DNA of 64,000 nucleotides from NCBI GenBank assembly GCA_951799445.1, contig OX637288.1:9054501-9118500 (forward strand), in the 5' to 3' direction. The position numbers were made by a program, and so were the translations under genes. This stretch comes from Pseudisothecium myosuroides. Lineage: Eukaryota > Streptophyta > Bryopsida > Hypnales > Lembophyllaceae. Below, piece after piece: positions 49,791 through 62,585 of the stretch (positions are counted from its first letter, which is position 1; each line of letters starts with the position of its first letter). The notes below the pieces were generated by a model that did not search any database, was not told the DNA's origin, and saw only the letters and a list, made by a program, of their open reading frames with translations.

Positions 49791-52700
49791 AACGCTCGGG
49801 AGCACTACATAGGATGTTCAATTAATGCTCATGTGCGTTCAAGCCCCTATTATATAGAGGCTATGTAGGTAGATTTTGTGAATTTATATAGGGCTATCTT
49901 TACCTAAATTTCTAAATTTGTCTTATTTCATGTATTAATCTTATTTTTCATTGTAAAAATTTTCTTGTGTTATTTTTTTGCACCCTATGTTTATTATAAC
50001 TAATGAATAGTTGTACACTTCTTACAAACACTTGATGGGGTCAGAAAATAATTTATCAGTAGAAATTGTGCATACATGGAATGATATATCATAGAGAACA
50101 AGAAAGTTTAGATTTGGAAACGGAAACGTGCAGTCAAACAAACACCACTTTGAAACACCAACTGGATTCAAACAACAACTACTTCCAAGCACAAACCAAT
50201 AACATGTAGAAAACCATACACAAAGTAATAATCGTCTGAATTGAAGGTGAGAATGCAACGTGCACAAATGCAATGCATGTGTTAACAAACACAACACATA
50301 GCATTTAGAATGAGTTCAAAAATTGTCCAAGGTCCTAGGTTTAGATTTCAAAATGAAAATGCAAACGTATTTGTAATATAAAACTGAAGGAAACTCAACA
50401 ACACCCAAAAAAAACAGTAACCTAAGGAGTAAATCGTCTAAATGCAGTAATGTGACGCTGAAACTTGCACATTTCTACAAAATAGCCACAATGAACAAAA
50501 TGAGAAAAACGGAAACAAAATGAAAAATCAAACATGTTGAGGGATATGTTTCAAAATCTTACCTCATTGTCATGCTTGGGTTACCCAAATGTTAGGGGAT
50601 ACGACCTGCCCATCTCTCTTTTGCACCTTGATTTCTTCTTGCCATCCTTCGCAAAGAATGTCTCGCATTCAATTCTTGGGGAGATCCCTCCTTATAATTT
50701 AAGGTTTACACCTGAGTTAAAAGGGTATTTGATATGGCTCTATTTACCTTAATTTTTGTATTTAAGATGACCATATTTTTATATAAAAAGCTACGAAGGG
50801 CATATTTCCAATATCCTATGATTTTTGTAAATTCATTCACTATGCCGGGCAAACCTCATCTACCTTCTGTCATTTTTATAAGGCTATAATAAGCAATTGA
50901 TTATTATAGCCTTATAAATACTTGAATTTGATTTGAAACACATTTCTATATGTAAGATCAATCATAGCCTCAATAACAATCCATTATATGGTTATATTAA
51001 ATACATTGTCGTCTTTGAGAGTACAATATTGTATTATTCAATTGCACTAAATTTTAGTTACCAACACTATTATAAATCTAAGGTCCAATCTAAGGATTAT
51101 AATGGATGATTGCAACACCAATGATTTCTTGAAATTTTGTTACATAGATAGATATTGTGATTTGAAGTTGTGTCTCTTGAAATAGTGTGTTTCATCTTTA
51201 AAGGGACAAATATTTAAATTCAAAAAAGGATGAACACAAACAGGCCTCAAGCATACAAAGTCTTGGTTGTTTCATACATTTCAATATTTGTAGATTTTTG
51301 AGTTCATTCTCTTTCATTTGTACATATGGTATAGCTCCTAGGAACTTTTCTTTACAAACATTTTGTACTTCAAGGGTATTAGATATGTATGGCCTCAAAA
51401 AATAAAATTTGGCTAGTTTTACAAATGATCTTGTAAAAAATACTTTGAAAAAATAAGGAAAATAAAAATCATAAAAAAATAAACACAGTTAGAACTTAAT
51501 AATTGAAGTCAAAGAAAAGAAACTGTACAAAAATTACATACATTCAATCTAAAACCAATTTCGAAAAAAAATTCCAAGTTTAGTTTCAAATACTTTTGAA
51601 AATTATTGAATAATACAATAGTAAATCTAACTATATGGATATGATTATAATCTACAACTTTTGTTAAAGCAATGCTATTAAATTATTGTTCTGAGTTGCA
51701 TCCTACAATATGCCTTTGTAGTTTTGGAAATTAAATGTAGACTATATACTAATCCTTGAGGAAGAATTTCAAAATAACATTTGTTAATTGATATTATCAA
51801 ATTCAAGACATTTAAAGGTTTATCAACTACATTGGTTTATTGTATTGGTGTGTGATTGTATGTGACGTAGTGACACTAATTTATCATAGTCACACTATCT
51901 CAAATTAGTATCACTACAAAACTTGAGGAAATTAATATGGCAAAATAAATTTTTGGACTATCTTAATAAGGTGCCACTAATTTTTTAATTTCATTTCATA
52001 AGATGAATTTGTATTCATTTTTGTTAAATTGTTGTGAATCACAATAATTCTAAGGATAAGTAAATATTTTATAATAATATATTATATAGATAACTTTGAT
52101 CTTCAAAGATATTTCAATCCATAGGATATGTAAACATCATTGATTCTTCTCTACATTGATTGCTTAGAAACTAGTAGTTGCAATTTTGATTCTCTCCATA
52201 ATTATTTAAGCAAGGTTTAATTGCAATTTTATAATCATACACAATGGACAACCATGGTTGTGATAGTGTGTTGCTAGATGTACTCTGCATATGCCACGTC
52301 ATCTCCAATCTCACTCTTCAGGAAGCTCTCATCACATTGTACATCTCTTGCTAAATTTTACTATACTATTGATAAGCTTCATGCTGCTTCGCTTAGCCAA
52401 TTAATGCCATGATAGTTGGTTTAGTGATGTCTTGCATATTGTCTCTTCCCTAGTCCTTTACCTTCATTGCCATGAGTAGCCAAAATGGCTCATAATCACA
52501 CAAAATGGATTAATTCTAAAACGCCAAAATGGATCAAAAACCTCCTTTTGACTATTGGAGATTGATTTGCTAGATGGAAAGCAACCATTTTTCTTCCCCT
52601 TTGCCATAAATATGAGGCAATTGCAACATGTGTTTAAGTAGACAAAGATTTCAAGAAACACATTGTTGGAAAATGATTTTGTACCATTCTTGAATCAGAA

Positions 52701-54015
52701 AACATAATTTGTACACTAATGGACATAGAGATGAACAATAATTGAAACCTATGAAATTTATTCTAGGGCACTCATTGTTTAAACTATCATAAGCAATATT
52801 TTAAATGCAGTCAAGAGTTTGGCTTGAGTTGCCTCAATAAAGTTAATATATCACACAACCCACACCAAACTTGTTCTCTTAGAATCCATCTACAACTTTA
52901 TTTTGACTTTGAACTCCACTATTCATACTTAGTTGTAAACATTTTTTATAATATAATTAATGATTTGGAGAGAGTCAATTGACTAAGGCTCCACAAACAA
53001 TTCTGCATTTTGTAATTCCTGACACAAATATCATTTCACTTCTATTGAGTATTATACTACCAATTCTTGCAAACTCACGTGTTGCTTGTGCATTTTGGTC
53101 TAGCTGTGCATTCTATGCAAGTGGAATGTGTAGTAGAAGATTCCCATTCATAAATGGATAATTCCATTGCCAAAATTTTCATAGGATGTTATATATGTCA
53201 GTGGTAACATCGTGTATCCATTGCATTCACGTTTGTTTTTGCCTTCTTTATTTTTGGCAATTTTTCCTCTTTCAACTCTTCAACTTTAGCCATGGTTCAC
53301 CTCAATTGCCATTTTTTGAGATTTATAGTTGTAAGAACTTATTGTCAAATACTTGATCAATTGATCAATGTCTAATATTGCTCTACTAGCTTGAATTATG
53401 GCAAATAGCCGAATGTATTTTGGAGTTTTGAAAGTGCTTTCCCATTATAGGTTTGTTAACCCTTAAATATCCATATGTAGAAACTAGTAAATACTCACAA
53501 AATTGCCAATAATCAACATTGTCAAAAAATAGACCATTAATCTCATTTTATTCATTTTTATTCATTTTTAATTGTAAGGTCTTATCCTTGACTAGTATTA
53601 GGGTTGCATATGAAATATTTGGAGTATAAGAATAATGTTTGTATTAGAAAAATGTACAAAGTGGAGCAAAATATTTTTTTCAATACTATCAAAGCTTTAG
53701 GCATTTGATGTATTTTCTTTAAGCTTTTAGGCCCTCAAACTCAAATTTTCTTTGTAAAAAGATTAAGGAACTTCAAATTTAGTGCCTTAAATTAGGAAGA
53801 ATTTTGCAAATTTCCAAACCAAAATGATGTTACACTCTCCCTTCCTAAGTTGAGGTCCAAACCAAAAACCTAATAATACTTTTTTCATCCTTTGGATCTT
53901 TATAAAATTTAGATTTCCTAAAAGTTTGTTTATTTTTCAAATTAAAAAAAAAATGAGGGATGAAAAACAAAACCTGATAATTCATTTAAAATGCCTAAAT
54001 TTCTCAAAAACCATT
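49791..54015. other. AT-rich intergenic DNA, nothing recognised
   Basis: No convincing gene. Short frames (50297-50022 minus, 52979-53161 plus) show no domain. Copy B of the direct duplication ends at its left border, and the LINE target site is at its right border. Confidence 0.4.
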
Positions 54016-54032
54016 CAAACTGCAAGGAGTTT
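54016..54032. repeat. LINE target-site duplication, 3' side
   Basis: CAAACTGCAAGGAGTTT, identical to 61195-61211. The last Ts merge with the poly-T, so its inner border is uncertain by a few bases. Confidence 0.9.
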
Positions 54033-54309
54033 TTTTTTTTTTTTTTTTGAACAAATGGGGGAACCCACTGCATTAAAAAAAACCCGGAACCAAGTACAAA
54101 TCAGCCAAGCCTAACGGCCGGACAGTGAAGAGATAACGAGTATAGAACCCTGAAAAAGAAAACAAACCACCTAAGATAAAAAGGAAGCCCTAAACAAAGG
54201 CACAAGGGGGAGGGCTATCTCTATTCCAAGTGATGACCCCATCTACCTTACTAGCAAGTATCGGTGACTGAAGCCAAATTTTTTCAAACTTGGCCCAAGC
54301 AACCCCTGC

Positions 54310-57300
54310 TTATTGAAGTCGAAAACGTGTTCCTCCCTGAGTCTTGATCAAAGCTGCCCGCCCCGAATCAAGAAGCGCCGCCCATAGAGCCTTATGGGTG
54401 CATTCGCGGGACCACAAATTTAGCGTAAATACCTTACTATTCCTAGAGATCCAAATGATCCAAAGTGAGGAGCCTCTAACTAAGGACCAAATAGTTTTGA
54501 GGTGTAGAAACCTCCGTGGAAGTGTAGCACCAAAAATACAATGTGTGGCACTAAATTTCATGTGTAAGGTTGAAGTTGACTGATCACCACATAACCGAAT
54601 GAGGATGGATTGGGCAAATTCCCATACCTCCTGGGCTCTAGGGCAGAAGTAAAACCTGTGAATGGGGGTCTCGACGATGTCCGTCGTACAACAATTACAT
54701 CTTGTGTCAAGGGTCGGGTTAATGCGAGCTCTCCACGAGTGAACTTCCACCGCATTGTGCCACACCGACCACATGAAAGCCGCTTCCTTCTGTGATCTGG
54801 TTTTATGCCAGAGATCCCTCCAATCAGGCAAGAAATTGGTGGGAAGCTGTCTAGGCCACTTTGACGGAATGGAGTGTTTGAGATGCGTTTGCATAGTCAA
54901 CAGTTGTCTACCACTGGCTATAGAGTACTGCATAAGCTGGTCACCATTGCCCCATACCCATCTCCCTGGATCGAAGGACAGGTTCTGGATGACTCCAGCA
55001 AACAAAAGGATTGGTTCGCCCTTAGAGTTCTTCCTGCCTTCCAAAACACGAACTCTGCTAATATATCCTTGATAAATGGTATCGTCAGGATGCTCACTTA
55101 TAGCTAGCTGCCTTGAAATAGCTCCTACTGATGCCATGAGTGTCGTGGCTGGGAGGGAGAGAGCATGTGCCTGAGTCTGATTCAGTTGTAAGCCTGGCCC
55201 TACAACTTTCCAAATAATGTGTGGTAACTCATCTCCCAAGGTATTAAAAATACCCACCCACTGTCCACTTGGAACCTGGCAAGCTTGACACGTTAGGAGT
55301 AGCACCCATTCATGCGGAATATGAGCTAATAAGTACCGCCACTGCCGTTGTTCCGCATTTGTAAGTTTGAATCTATCTTGGACGACCTCCCATGGTATGA
55401 AGTCACGCTCTGTTAGATCCCAGAGGTCGGCTATTGTTCTGAGGCCATGTTGAGCCAATTCTCTGGCCCTTGTCTGCAGAAAATGGAAGTTGGAACCTAT
55501 ATAGCTTGAAGCCCACCAAATGCTAGTTGTTAACACCTCTTCTGCACATGTAGGTGGGGTTGGTTCGATGTGCTTGACGAGCCTTGTCCATGCAGATATA
55601 ATCCTGCTCCATATGCGAGATCCCCTGGTGAAAGAAGGCTTGTGCACCATTAACCAAGCTTCTGATGGAAACCAGTATCCTAGCTTCGGGTTTGGTTTCA
55701 TTTTGTGGATTCTGAACCTTAGTAAAATTTTAAGGTTAGAAATCCCCGGTTCGATGGCAAAAAGTACCTACTTTGCCATTAACGCCGTAAGAGAAATTTC
55801 AGGGTCCAATAGCTTGAGCCCTCCAACAGCTTTAGGAAGACAACAATCTTCCCAATTGACTCGTGTTCGAGTCCGATGCTCGGTGCCACTCCACAAGTAG
55901 TTGCGGAGATTTCCTCTGATGGCACGAATGACCTGTAGCGATCCACTCCAAATGGCTATAAAATAGTATAATGTTGATAGAAGAATGGTGTTAATCACCA
56001 TGGCCCGGCCCGCAAGGGACAAGTGCTGCGATGTCCAGTACGTTAGTTTCTTCGTAATTTTCTCTTGTAAGAAACTGTCGATGTCTGCTGTCTCTAGAGT
56101 GATCCCGAAAGGAGCCCCAAGGAGCTTGGTAATGGATCTTGGTGGAGCCCAGGTTAGCTCATACTTGTCCGTCCAAGGTGGTCTGAGCATCTTGGAAAAC
56201 CAGTACCCGATGCTTTTCGTCCAGTTGATAATAACACCTGATGCATCCCCGAATTGTTGAAGGAGAGAGATGGTATTTTGTAACACTTCCTCCTTGCCAA
56301 TAATTGAGAAGCCTGTGTTGTCTGCATATTGCGCCAGAAGTTGCTGCAAGTCACTATCTAGGAGCTGGATCCCTAAGATTCTTCCGACCCTTTGTTCTGC
56401 TGCAGCTGCCATGTTTAGGGCTTCGCCCACTAGTAAGAATAAGTAAGGCGCTAGTGGGCAGCCTTGTTTGACACCACGAAAGATGGGGAAAGAATTTGTG
56501 GCTTTGCCGTTTAGCAAGACTGTGGCTGATGCGTCATTAAGGAGCATTTTCACTATGTGTGAAATGAATTAGGGATACCAAGTTTGCCCATCACTTGGAA
56601 GGAAAACTCCCATAACACCATGTCATATGCCTTTGTAAAATCTAGTTTGAGGAAAATTAAATCCTGATCAGATTCTCTAGCCCATTCTACAGTTTTGTGT
56701 TGTAGAAGGATGTTGGTTGGGATATGTCTAGAGGGGAGAAAAGCAGACTGCTCTGGACTTATAACGTCCTTGAGAAGGCTCTGCAACCTAATTTGTAAGG
56801 CTTTGGCAACTATCTTGTATGAAACATTCAAGAGTGTTATAGGCCTCTAATTGGAAAGATCAGCATGGTCCCCGGATTTGAAAAGGAGAATAATTGACCC
56901 TGATGTCATACCTTGAGGTAGCCGTCCTTGAAGAATCAAGTCATTGATCATCTTCGTGAATTCTTCTCCAAGCAAGTCCCAAAAGCGGCAAAAAAACTCC
57001 GTTGTTATCCCGTCAGGTCCCGGACTTCTCCCATGTGCCATCTTTAACAGAGCTTGATGAAGTTCCTCGTAGGTTAAGGCCTCGTCTAGTTGCTGTGCCA
57101 TAGTAGGAGAGAATCTACTTTGCACGCATTCTAGTATTTGACCTTGGGCTACTCGTTCTTGATTGGTCGAATCAGCTTGAGAGTATAATTTAGTGTAAAA
57201 TTCCTTGCAGATGTTTTCCAGGTTGTCACGATCATGCATGATGGAACCATGCTGGTCTCGTAACTCTGTGATGGACGAGTTGATCGGGTCTTCTCTTATG

Positions 57301-58457
57301 TTTTTGAAAAACTCCGCTGAAAGCCTGTTGCCATACAACCTCGAGGTGGCTCTGGACCTTATCCTTTGACCGTCAATCTTCCTTGATTTGAAGTCCGCTA
57401 GGTTGGCTCGAATCTCTTGAACTTCGTCTTGTAGTTGAGAAGATTGTGGGGTTAATTGGAGCTGTGCTGTTTTCTGGTCCAAGTTGTTGCACAAGGACTC
57501 TTCACGTTCCCAACTCCCTTGTGCACGTCTAATACGAAATCCTCTGTAAAATCTGGTGACTCATTTGAGTTTAGAAAAGAAGGATGTGCCCTGCGGAGTT
57601 GTCAGCCAGATTTGTCTGATCTGTGGTTTGGCCTCATCTAAGTAGTATGTTGACAACACCCATCTGCTTGGTCGAGGGGAGGTCTTTTGAAGCTCGATGA
57701 TCAAGGATATTGGACTGTGATCCGACCGTGTATGATCCCCCCGAATTCGATATTCCAAAATGTTCCTGTGTTCAGTAGCAGATTCAGGAAAGATGTAACA
57801 TTGATCCAAACGTGCCATTACTCTGGCTTGGTCATTTCTGGCGTTATCCCAGGAGTATGTAAGACTTGGTGAGGTCAATGGATATTCCTCCACCTGGATT
57901 GAATCCTTCAAACCGTTAAATAAGAGCCGCTCTGCTGTTGGCATCATCTTCCCGCAGGTACTTGATTTATCGCTCCGGCGTTCGACCATATTGAAGTCCC
58001 CGAGCATTACCCACCTGCACGTGTTCGGCAATTCTCGGGCCAATGATTCCCAAAAGATTTGTCGTAGATGAGGTTCATGTGGTGCATAGAGATTAACGAA
58101 CCCTAAATCACCCCCTGGGATTCGGCCTAAGATAAACCAGTGAGCTCTTCCACCGAAAATCGATCCAGATTGGGTGATCATTTTAGCCCACTTGGGTGCG
58201 ATGAACGACGCGACCCCACCTTTGCCAGCATTCCTGCCATCGATCGTGTAACCCGGTTTAGCGTCTGTGCAAAAGTTAGTTGCACGTTTCCAGAGTAGTG
58301 AGCCAAGTCGTGAAGCTCCAAGCCCACGTAATTTGTGTTCCTGGATGAATAAAAAGTCAACTGGATTCCTAGAAATGTAGTTCCTAAGGTTATCTATAGC
58401 TGCAGGGTCATTCAATCCCCTGACGTTTTGCGATAAAATTTTAACCTTCATAAGCAA
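54310..58457 (-). pseudogene. LINE ORF2 (endonuclease-reverse transcriptase), broken
   Basis: About 1380 codons. APE-type endonuclease at the start (SQNVRGL, FIQEHKL, LGDFNMVE, RSDHSPISL); reverse transcriptase in the middle (SPGPDGITTEFF, LDFTKAYD, GVKQGCPLAPYLF); C-terminal zinc-knuckle-like CNCC...H...C region near 54660-54700. Damage: TGA at 57563-57561, TAG at 56849-56847 (expected LSNWRPITLL), a frameshift at about 56553, TAG at 55770-55768 (expected LMAKW), and motif C reads YADN where YADD is normal. The C-terminal 463 codons remain open. Confidence 0.85.
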
Positions 58458-58927
58458 TCCTTGGTGAGAGTATGCCTAGCGCTCTCCTCGCGGTCAACTT
58501 GATCTACTAAGTGAGTAATCTTGTATCCCCAGTCTACCAAGGGCTGCCCCATAGATGGACCCTATGATGACGATGCTTGGTCATTATTTTCCACCGCAAT
58601 CATCGTACAAGATCTGGGGGGTTGGACTCTAGATCCCTTTCTGGCAATGGCGTGGAGATTTCTAATAGAATAATCTCCATTTGGTAGTTGCCCTAACTTT
58701 TCTGGTTCCGCATTTGTCCACTGTGAGAGTGACCCTGATATTTGATGAAAAACCCTAATGGCAAGAGAGGTTCCATTTTCTATAGATGGGGAAGATGGCC
58801 AAGACGGTCCTCTAGAAGTTGGTAAGTCTATCTATGCATCCATAAATTGATCTAGCTCGGGTGCTAGGTCAGTGAATTCAGACAATACGATTGGTTGAAG
58901 GTTACCAGTGTTTGCTGTGTCGTTCAA

Positions 58928-60796
58928 CTATGAATCGACGATCAACTGGGCGACTTGCTCGACTAACTGCTGGGCAGCTAGGATTGCTCGATCTCGCAGC
59001 TGATCAGGCGTCAGGATGGCTTCGGGAAGTTGAACGGGCGCTGCTTCGGTTGCTGGATGATTCCCTGATTGGATCGGGGAACTAGATGTAGATCCCATGG
59101 TATGGTTGGGCTTCCCAAGCGGTGGGAAGGAAAGGGAATCGGTGGTACCGGAAACCAAATCACGAACATCTGAACCTTTTGCAATCGGTGGCATAATTGT
59201 CTTTCCTATATCCTGAAAAGGTTGAATCGGTAGCCATTGATCCACTACTTGGATGGTTGGGAGATCTGATATATGCATCGGGTGATGGTGAGCCAAAAGG
59301 GATGGTGGAGGAGGTAATTGTTCCGACTTTCCGCGACTGCTCTATTTATTGGAGGCCGGAGTTTCATGTGGAGTTTTGAAATGGCCGTCCTCCACAAGAG
59401 TGATCTGCACGGGTGGACCCGTCTTTATATTTGCTTGATCAACGCCTTCTGGTCGCTTTTGGTCTGTTGCAGTCTTTCTCGCCCAATAATACGTGGAGCT
59501 TGTTTGGGAATCTGGTTTCCGAACAGCTGTTCCATATCTGCGGTGGTGGACTGGAGTGAACCCATCCGCATCCGGAGTAGGCCGTGGCTGTGGCTGACGA
59601 CTCTTCCTGACTCTCGTTCTACTATGCCGATTATAACTCTTGGATGGCCGTGGTTTGGTGTGCTGACTCCCTGCAGGATAATGGTTGGTGGAAGGTATAG
59701 GCCGGTCAAAACCAGGGCTCCTTCCGTGAGGCTGTTGGGGTTGAATTGCAACTTCATTGTCGAAATGGTTCGCAGGACAAGCATCAACAACATGAGAAGG
59801 GGCCCCGCATCGGGGGCAGTTGATCCTTGGATCTTCGTATACTATTAAAACCTCCACCATATCTCGCTCCTGGGTTTTGATGTAGACTTTTGGGATCCAT
59901 CCTTCTGAAAGGTCGAGATCTACGCAGTATCTGTGGTTGCTCAAGGCTCAATCTGGAATATCCACAGCCACTTGTCTCCCCAACATCCGCACAATGGTCG
60001 CCGAGAAAGGGATAAACTCTAACGGTAGACCTTCTAGTGTAAGCCAGCAGGGGTGGCTGGAGACCGTGTGTGAAAATGGATTGAATGATGGGTGCCAGTA
60101 CTGGTACAAGGCTGTGCCACCCGGAAAGCTATGAAGCAATAAATTGATACATTTTTCTACGGCATCAAGGTTGTCTACCTTAACATATTGAAACCCATTC
60201 CCTGGTGGCTTGTGCATTACAATACGGTTGGAAAAAATTCTGTGCTCAAGATCCGTTAACCAAGATCTGATGGTGGGTTCATCTATTTGTCCACCCACAA
60301 AACCGGCAACTACGGTTTGACCCTGAAGGAGAGAAATTTCTTCTGATAAAGCAGACGGATTGATTGCCCTTGGGGGAAGTACCTTGTGGTTTTGTATTAG
60401 CATGCCCGTCCAGTTGCGATGCGCATTTTCCGGGAAAAATTCGCCTGTTGAGGGAGCATAAGGGTTGAGTGCTGGAGCCGGTGAAGACGTTTGTGTGGGG
60501 TCGAGTTGTGCTTCCCGAGGGATATGCTCTGGCTCCACTCGATTAAAGAAGTGTAAATCTGCCTCTCTCTGTTGCCGTCCTCGATACCCATTTTGTTGAC
60601 CTTTCAGATCTGGGATTTGACCGCGTCCGTACTGACTTTGTAATTGTTCCCTGTAACCCTGCGGCTGACCCATATTACTGTGAAGATTAGCACCTTGATC
60701 CCGTCTGAGATTTCTAGCGTGCTGTCGATGAAGTTCGAGATAATCATCTCCCGAGGGGCGCCGGCCGTACCTTAGTGCATCACGGTATGACGCCAT
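58928..60796 (-). pseudogene. LINE ORF1 (RNA-binding gag-like), broken
   Basis: Starts MASYRDALRYGRRPSGDDY. It has a hydrophobic segment typical of plant LINE/gag ORF1 (PCWLTLEGLPLEFIPFSA) and a zinc knuckle CPRCGAPSHVVDAC (C-x2-C-x4-H-x4-C). The frame is interrupted by TGA at 59950-59948 (DIPD, then ALSNHRYC) and TAG at 59344-59342, yet stays open otherwise to 58928. This indicates fairly recent loss. Confidence 0.75.
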
Positions 60797-60829
60797 ATCT
60801 AGATCTACTTAGCAAACTACTAAACACTA

Positions 60830-60975
60830 AACAAGTTCTGAGTACTTATCAAGATCTGAGTACTAATCAAGAACTGAGCATTTAAATAGGACCTGATCCC
60901 ACACCAAGATCTGAGCGCTAATCAAGGTCTAAGCACTTAAGTAAGACCTGTTCACAAAACAAGATCTGAACGGCA
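60830..60975 (-). repeat. Degenerate tandem repeats in the LINE 5' UTR
   Basis: Six to seven copies of a roughly 20-22 base unit built on AAGATCTGAGCACTAATC (variants GATCTGAG, GAACTGAG, GGTCTAAG). Tandem repeats in the 5' UTR are common in L1 promoters, so a promoter role is plausible. Confidence 0.65.
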
Positions 60976-61194
60976 AGCTTAGGGATCGACTGAGCGCGTT
61001 AAACTGCTTTACGAGAGGTTAGAGTGGGTCGATTCAGGATTGAAGACCACCATTCGCACGCCCAGGGTATGCACTAACCAGATCTGCAAACGGAACATTC
61101 ATTTGCAAGCTACGATGTTCTGTAATGAAGAAGATCCGCACAGGCAAGCCCGTCTGCGATCTGCATCGTGCTTTGCAACCTTTTTCCGATCGTC

Positions 61195-61211
61195 CAAACT
61201 GCAAGGAGTTT
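61195..61211. repeat. LINE target-site duplication, 5' side
   Basis: CAAACTGCAAGGAGTTT, second copy. The adjacent outer bases (TTGAAGGGTTAATG) are host sequence. Confidence 0.9.
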
Positions 61212-61564
61212 GAAGGGTTAATGAGAAGAGAATAAAATCCTAAATTTTGCATAATTGATGAAGTTCCATAGAATGGATTATTATAGGTCTTTTTCCCAAG
61301 AAAATTATCAATGAAGTTTCTTTTGTCTTATCACTTCTTTTCATTCCAAGGGAGTTAATTCAATGACTTTCACCCAATGACTGTTGAAAAGCTTTCAATG
61401 AAAAAAGGTGGAACTTGTAATAAAAAGTTCTAAATTTCCAAAAACTTTTTTGAGTTTCTTAGAGTTTGCTCAAAATTTAAACAAAACGTCCAAGTTATGA
61501 TATGTATTATCAATCTAAAAATATTGTAACCATACAAATTCAAACCAGATGTGATACACATTAC

Positions 61565-61612
<48 letters not shown>

Positions 61613-61650
61613 TTATGGATTGAAAGATTATAATGATTAATAAGAGGGTA
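61212..61650. other. AT-rich DNA between LINE and TTAA-type element
   Basis: Continues the host sequence interrupted by the LINE at 54015. Contains a TA microsatellite. No gene. Confidence 0.4.
61567..61608. repeat. (TA)n microsatellite
   Basis: About 21 TA units. Confidence 0.95.
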
Positions 61651-62585
61651 TTAACTCGTAAAGGACCAAACACCATTTTTTGGCAACATAGCGATTTTGG
61701 GCAGCTCACTACAAATGGAAATATTATTTTTTTTCTTTGAAATTTTCACACGAGATGTGCCAAAGGAATAGCTTCAAGGCCCAACAATTTCCAACTACAT
61801 GGGTAAAAAGTTATCGCATCATATATGTAATTTTCCGCGTTTGGCGGGCAGCCCGAGTAGCTCAAAAAAATTCTTTAAAAATCACTCTTTTGAAAAATAA
61901 AAAATTTAAATTGATTTTATAGATTTATATATACTTGGAAAGCTTTGACTCATTCCATTTGGATTAATGAGTCAAAAGTTATGAAGAGTTTGAGTTTGAG
62001 GGTGGTTATGGAATCTCTACCCTAAAATAAACTTTGAAGTTCTTTATCTAACTCAATTTTCAATATTTTTGAAAAAAAATAAAAACACTGGGTGTAGATT
62101 GTTTATTATAACATTACAACCGTTGGGATTGGCATTTTTCAATTCCATAACGAAATTCTTGACAATTTAGTATTTTGAGTCAATCTCTACCTCTTCCTAC
62201 TTACTATTTTTTTCCTATATGTTGTACAATTCCAAATGATCTGAAACTTTTCAAGCATGTAGCCAACTTGCCTTGCAAAATGAATTCAAAGAGTAACCAC
62301 CATTATGGACATTTTTTCATACAAATGTGACCTTGTGAAGGGCAGCTGCCCGATTTTTTGCAGGGACAAAAAAAGGATTTTTTTCAATTCAAACGTTAAT
62401 ATCTTGCAATCTACATGGTAGAAAATTTTGAAATTTTTTCCACATCTTTTTAAATCAGTGCACTAGAAGATCCTATGGTTACATGTGTTCAAAAATGTTT
62501 TTTTCTAAAATTTGGTACTTGTATTAGAAATGGCAGTTTTGGAGCGGTTTTGGTGAAAACATAGTCAAAAACATTTAGGGGTTAA
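61651..62585. mobile_element. Second TTAA-type inverted-repeat element, 935 bp, diverged
   Basis: Begins TTAACTCGTAAAGGACC and ends, as reverse complement, TTAACCCCTAAATG. Its termini match those of the arm element (TTAACCCCTAAAGGACTG), while the interior is mostly different. No coding sequence. The short, imperfect terminal match makes the call tentative. Confidence 0.4.

Larger units (their letters stand above)
54033..61194 (-). mobile_element. Full-length L1-type LINE, inactive, 7.2 kb
   Basis: Oriented on the minus strand: 5' UTR (61194-60797), ORF1 (60796-58928), ORF2 (58457-54310), 3' UTR and poly-A (T run at 54030-54048). It is framed by a perfect 17-bp direct repeat, and the complete structure indicates target-primed insertion of a full-length copy. 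Both ORFs are broken by in-frame stops and ORF2 also by a frameshift, so the copy is dead in cis. Confidence 0.9.

Noticed and set aside
52979..53161. 60-codon frame with hydrophobic stretches
   Set aside because: Isolated in AT-rich DNA, with no domain, no neighbouring coding signal and no duplicate in the window.
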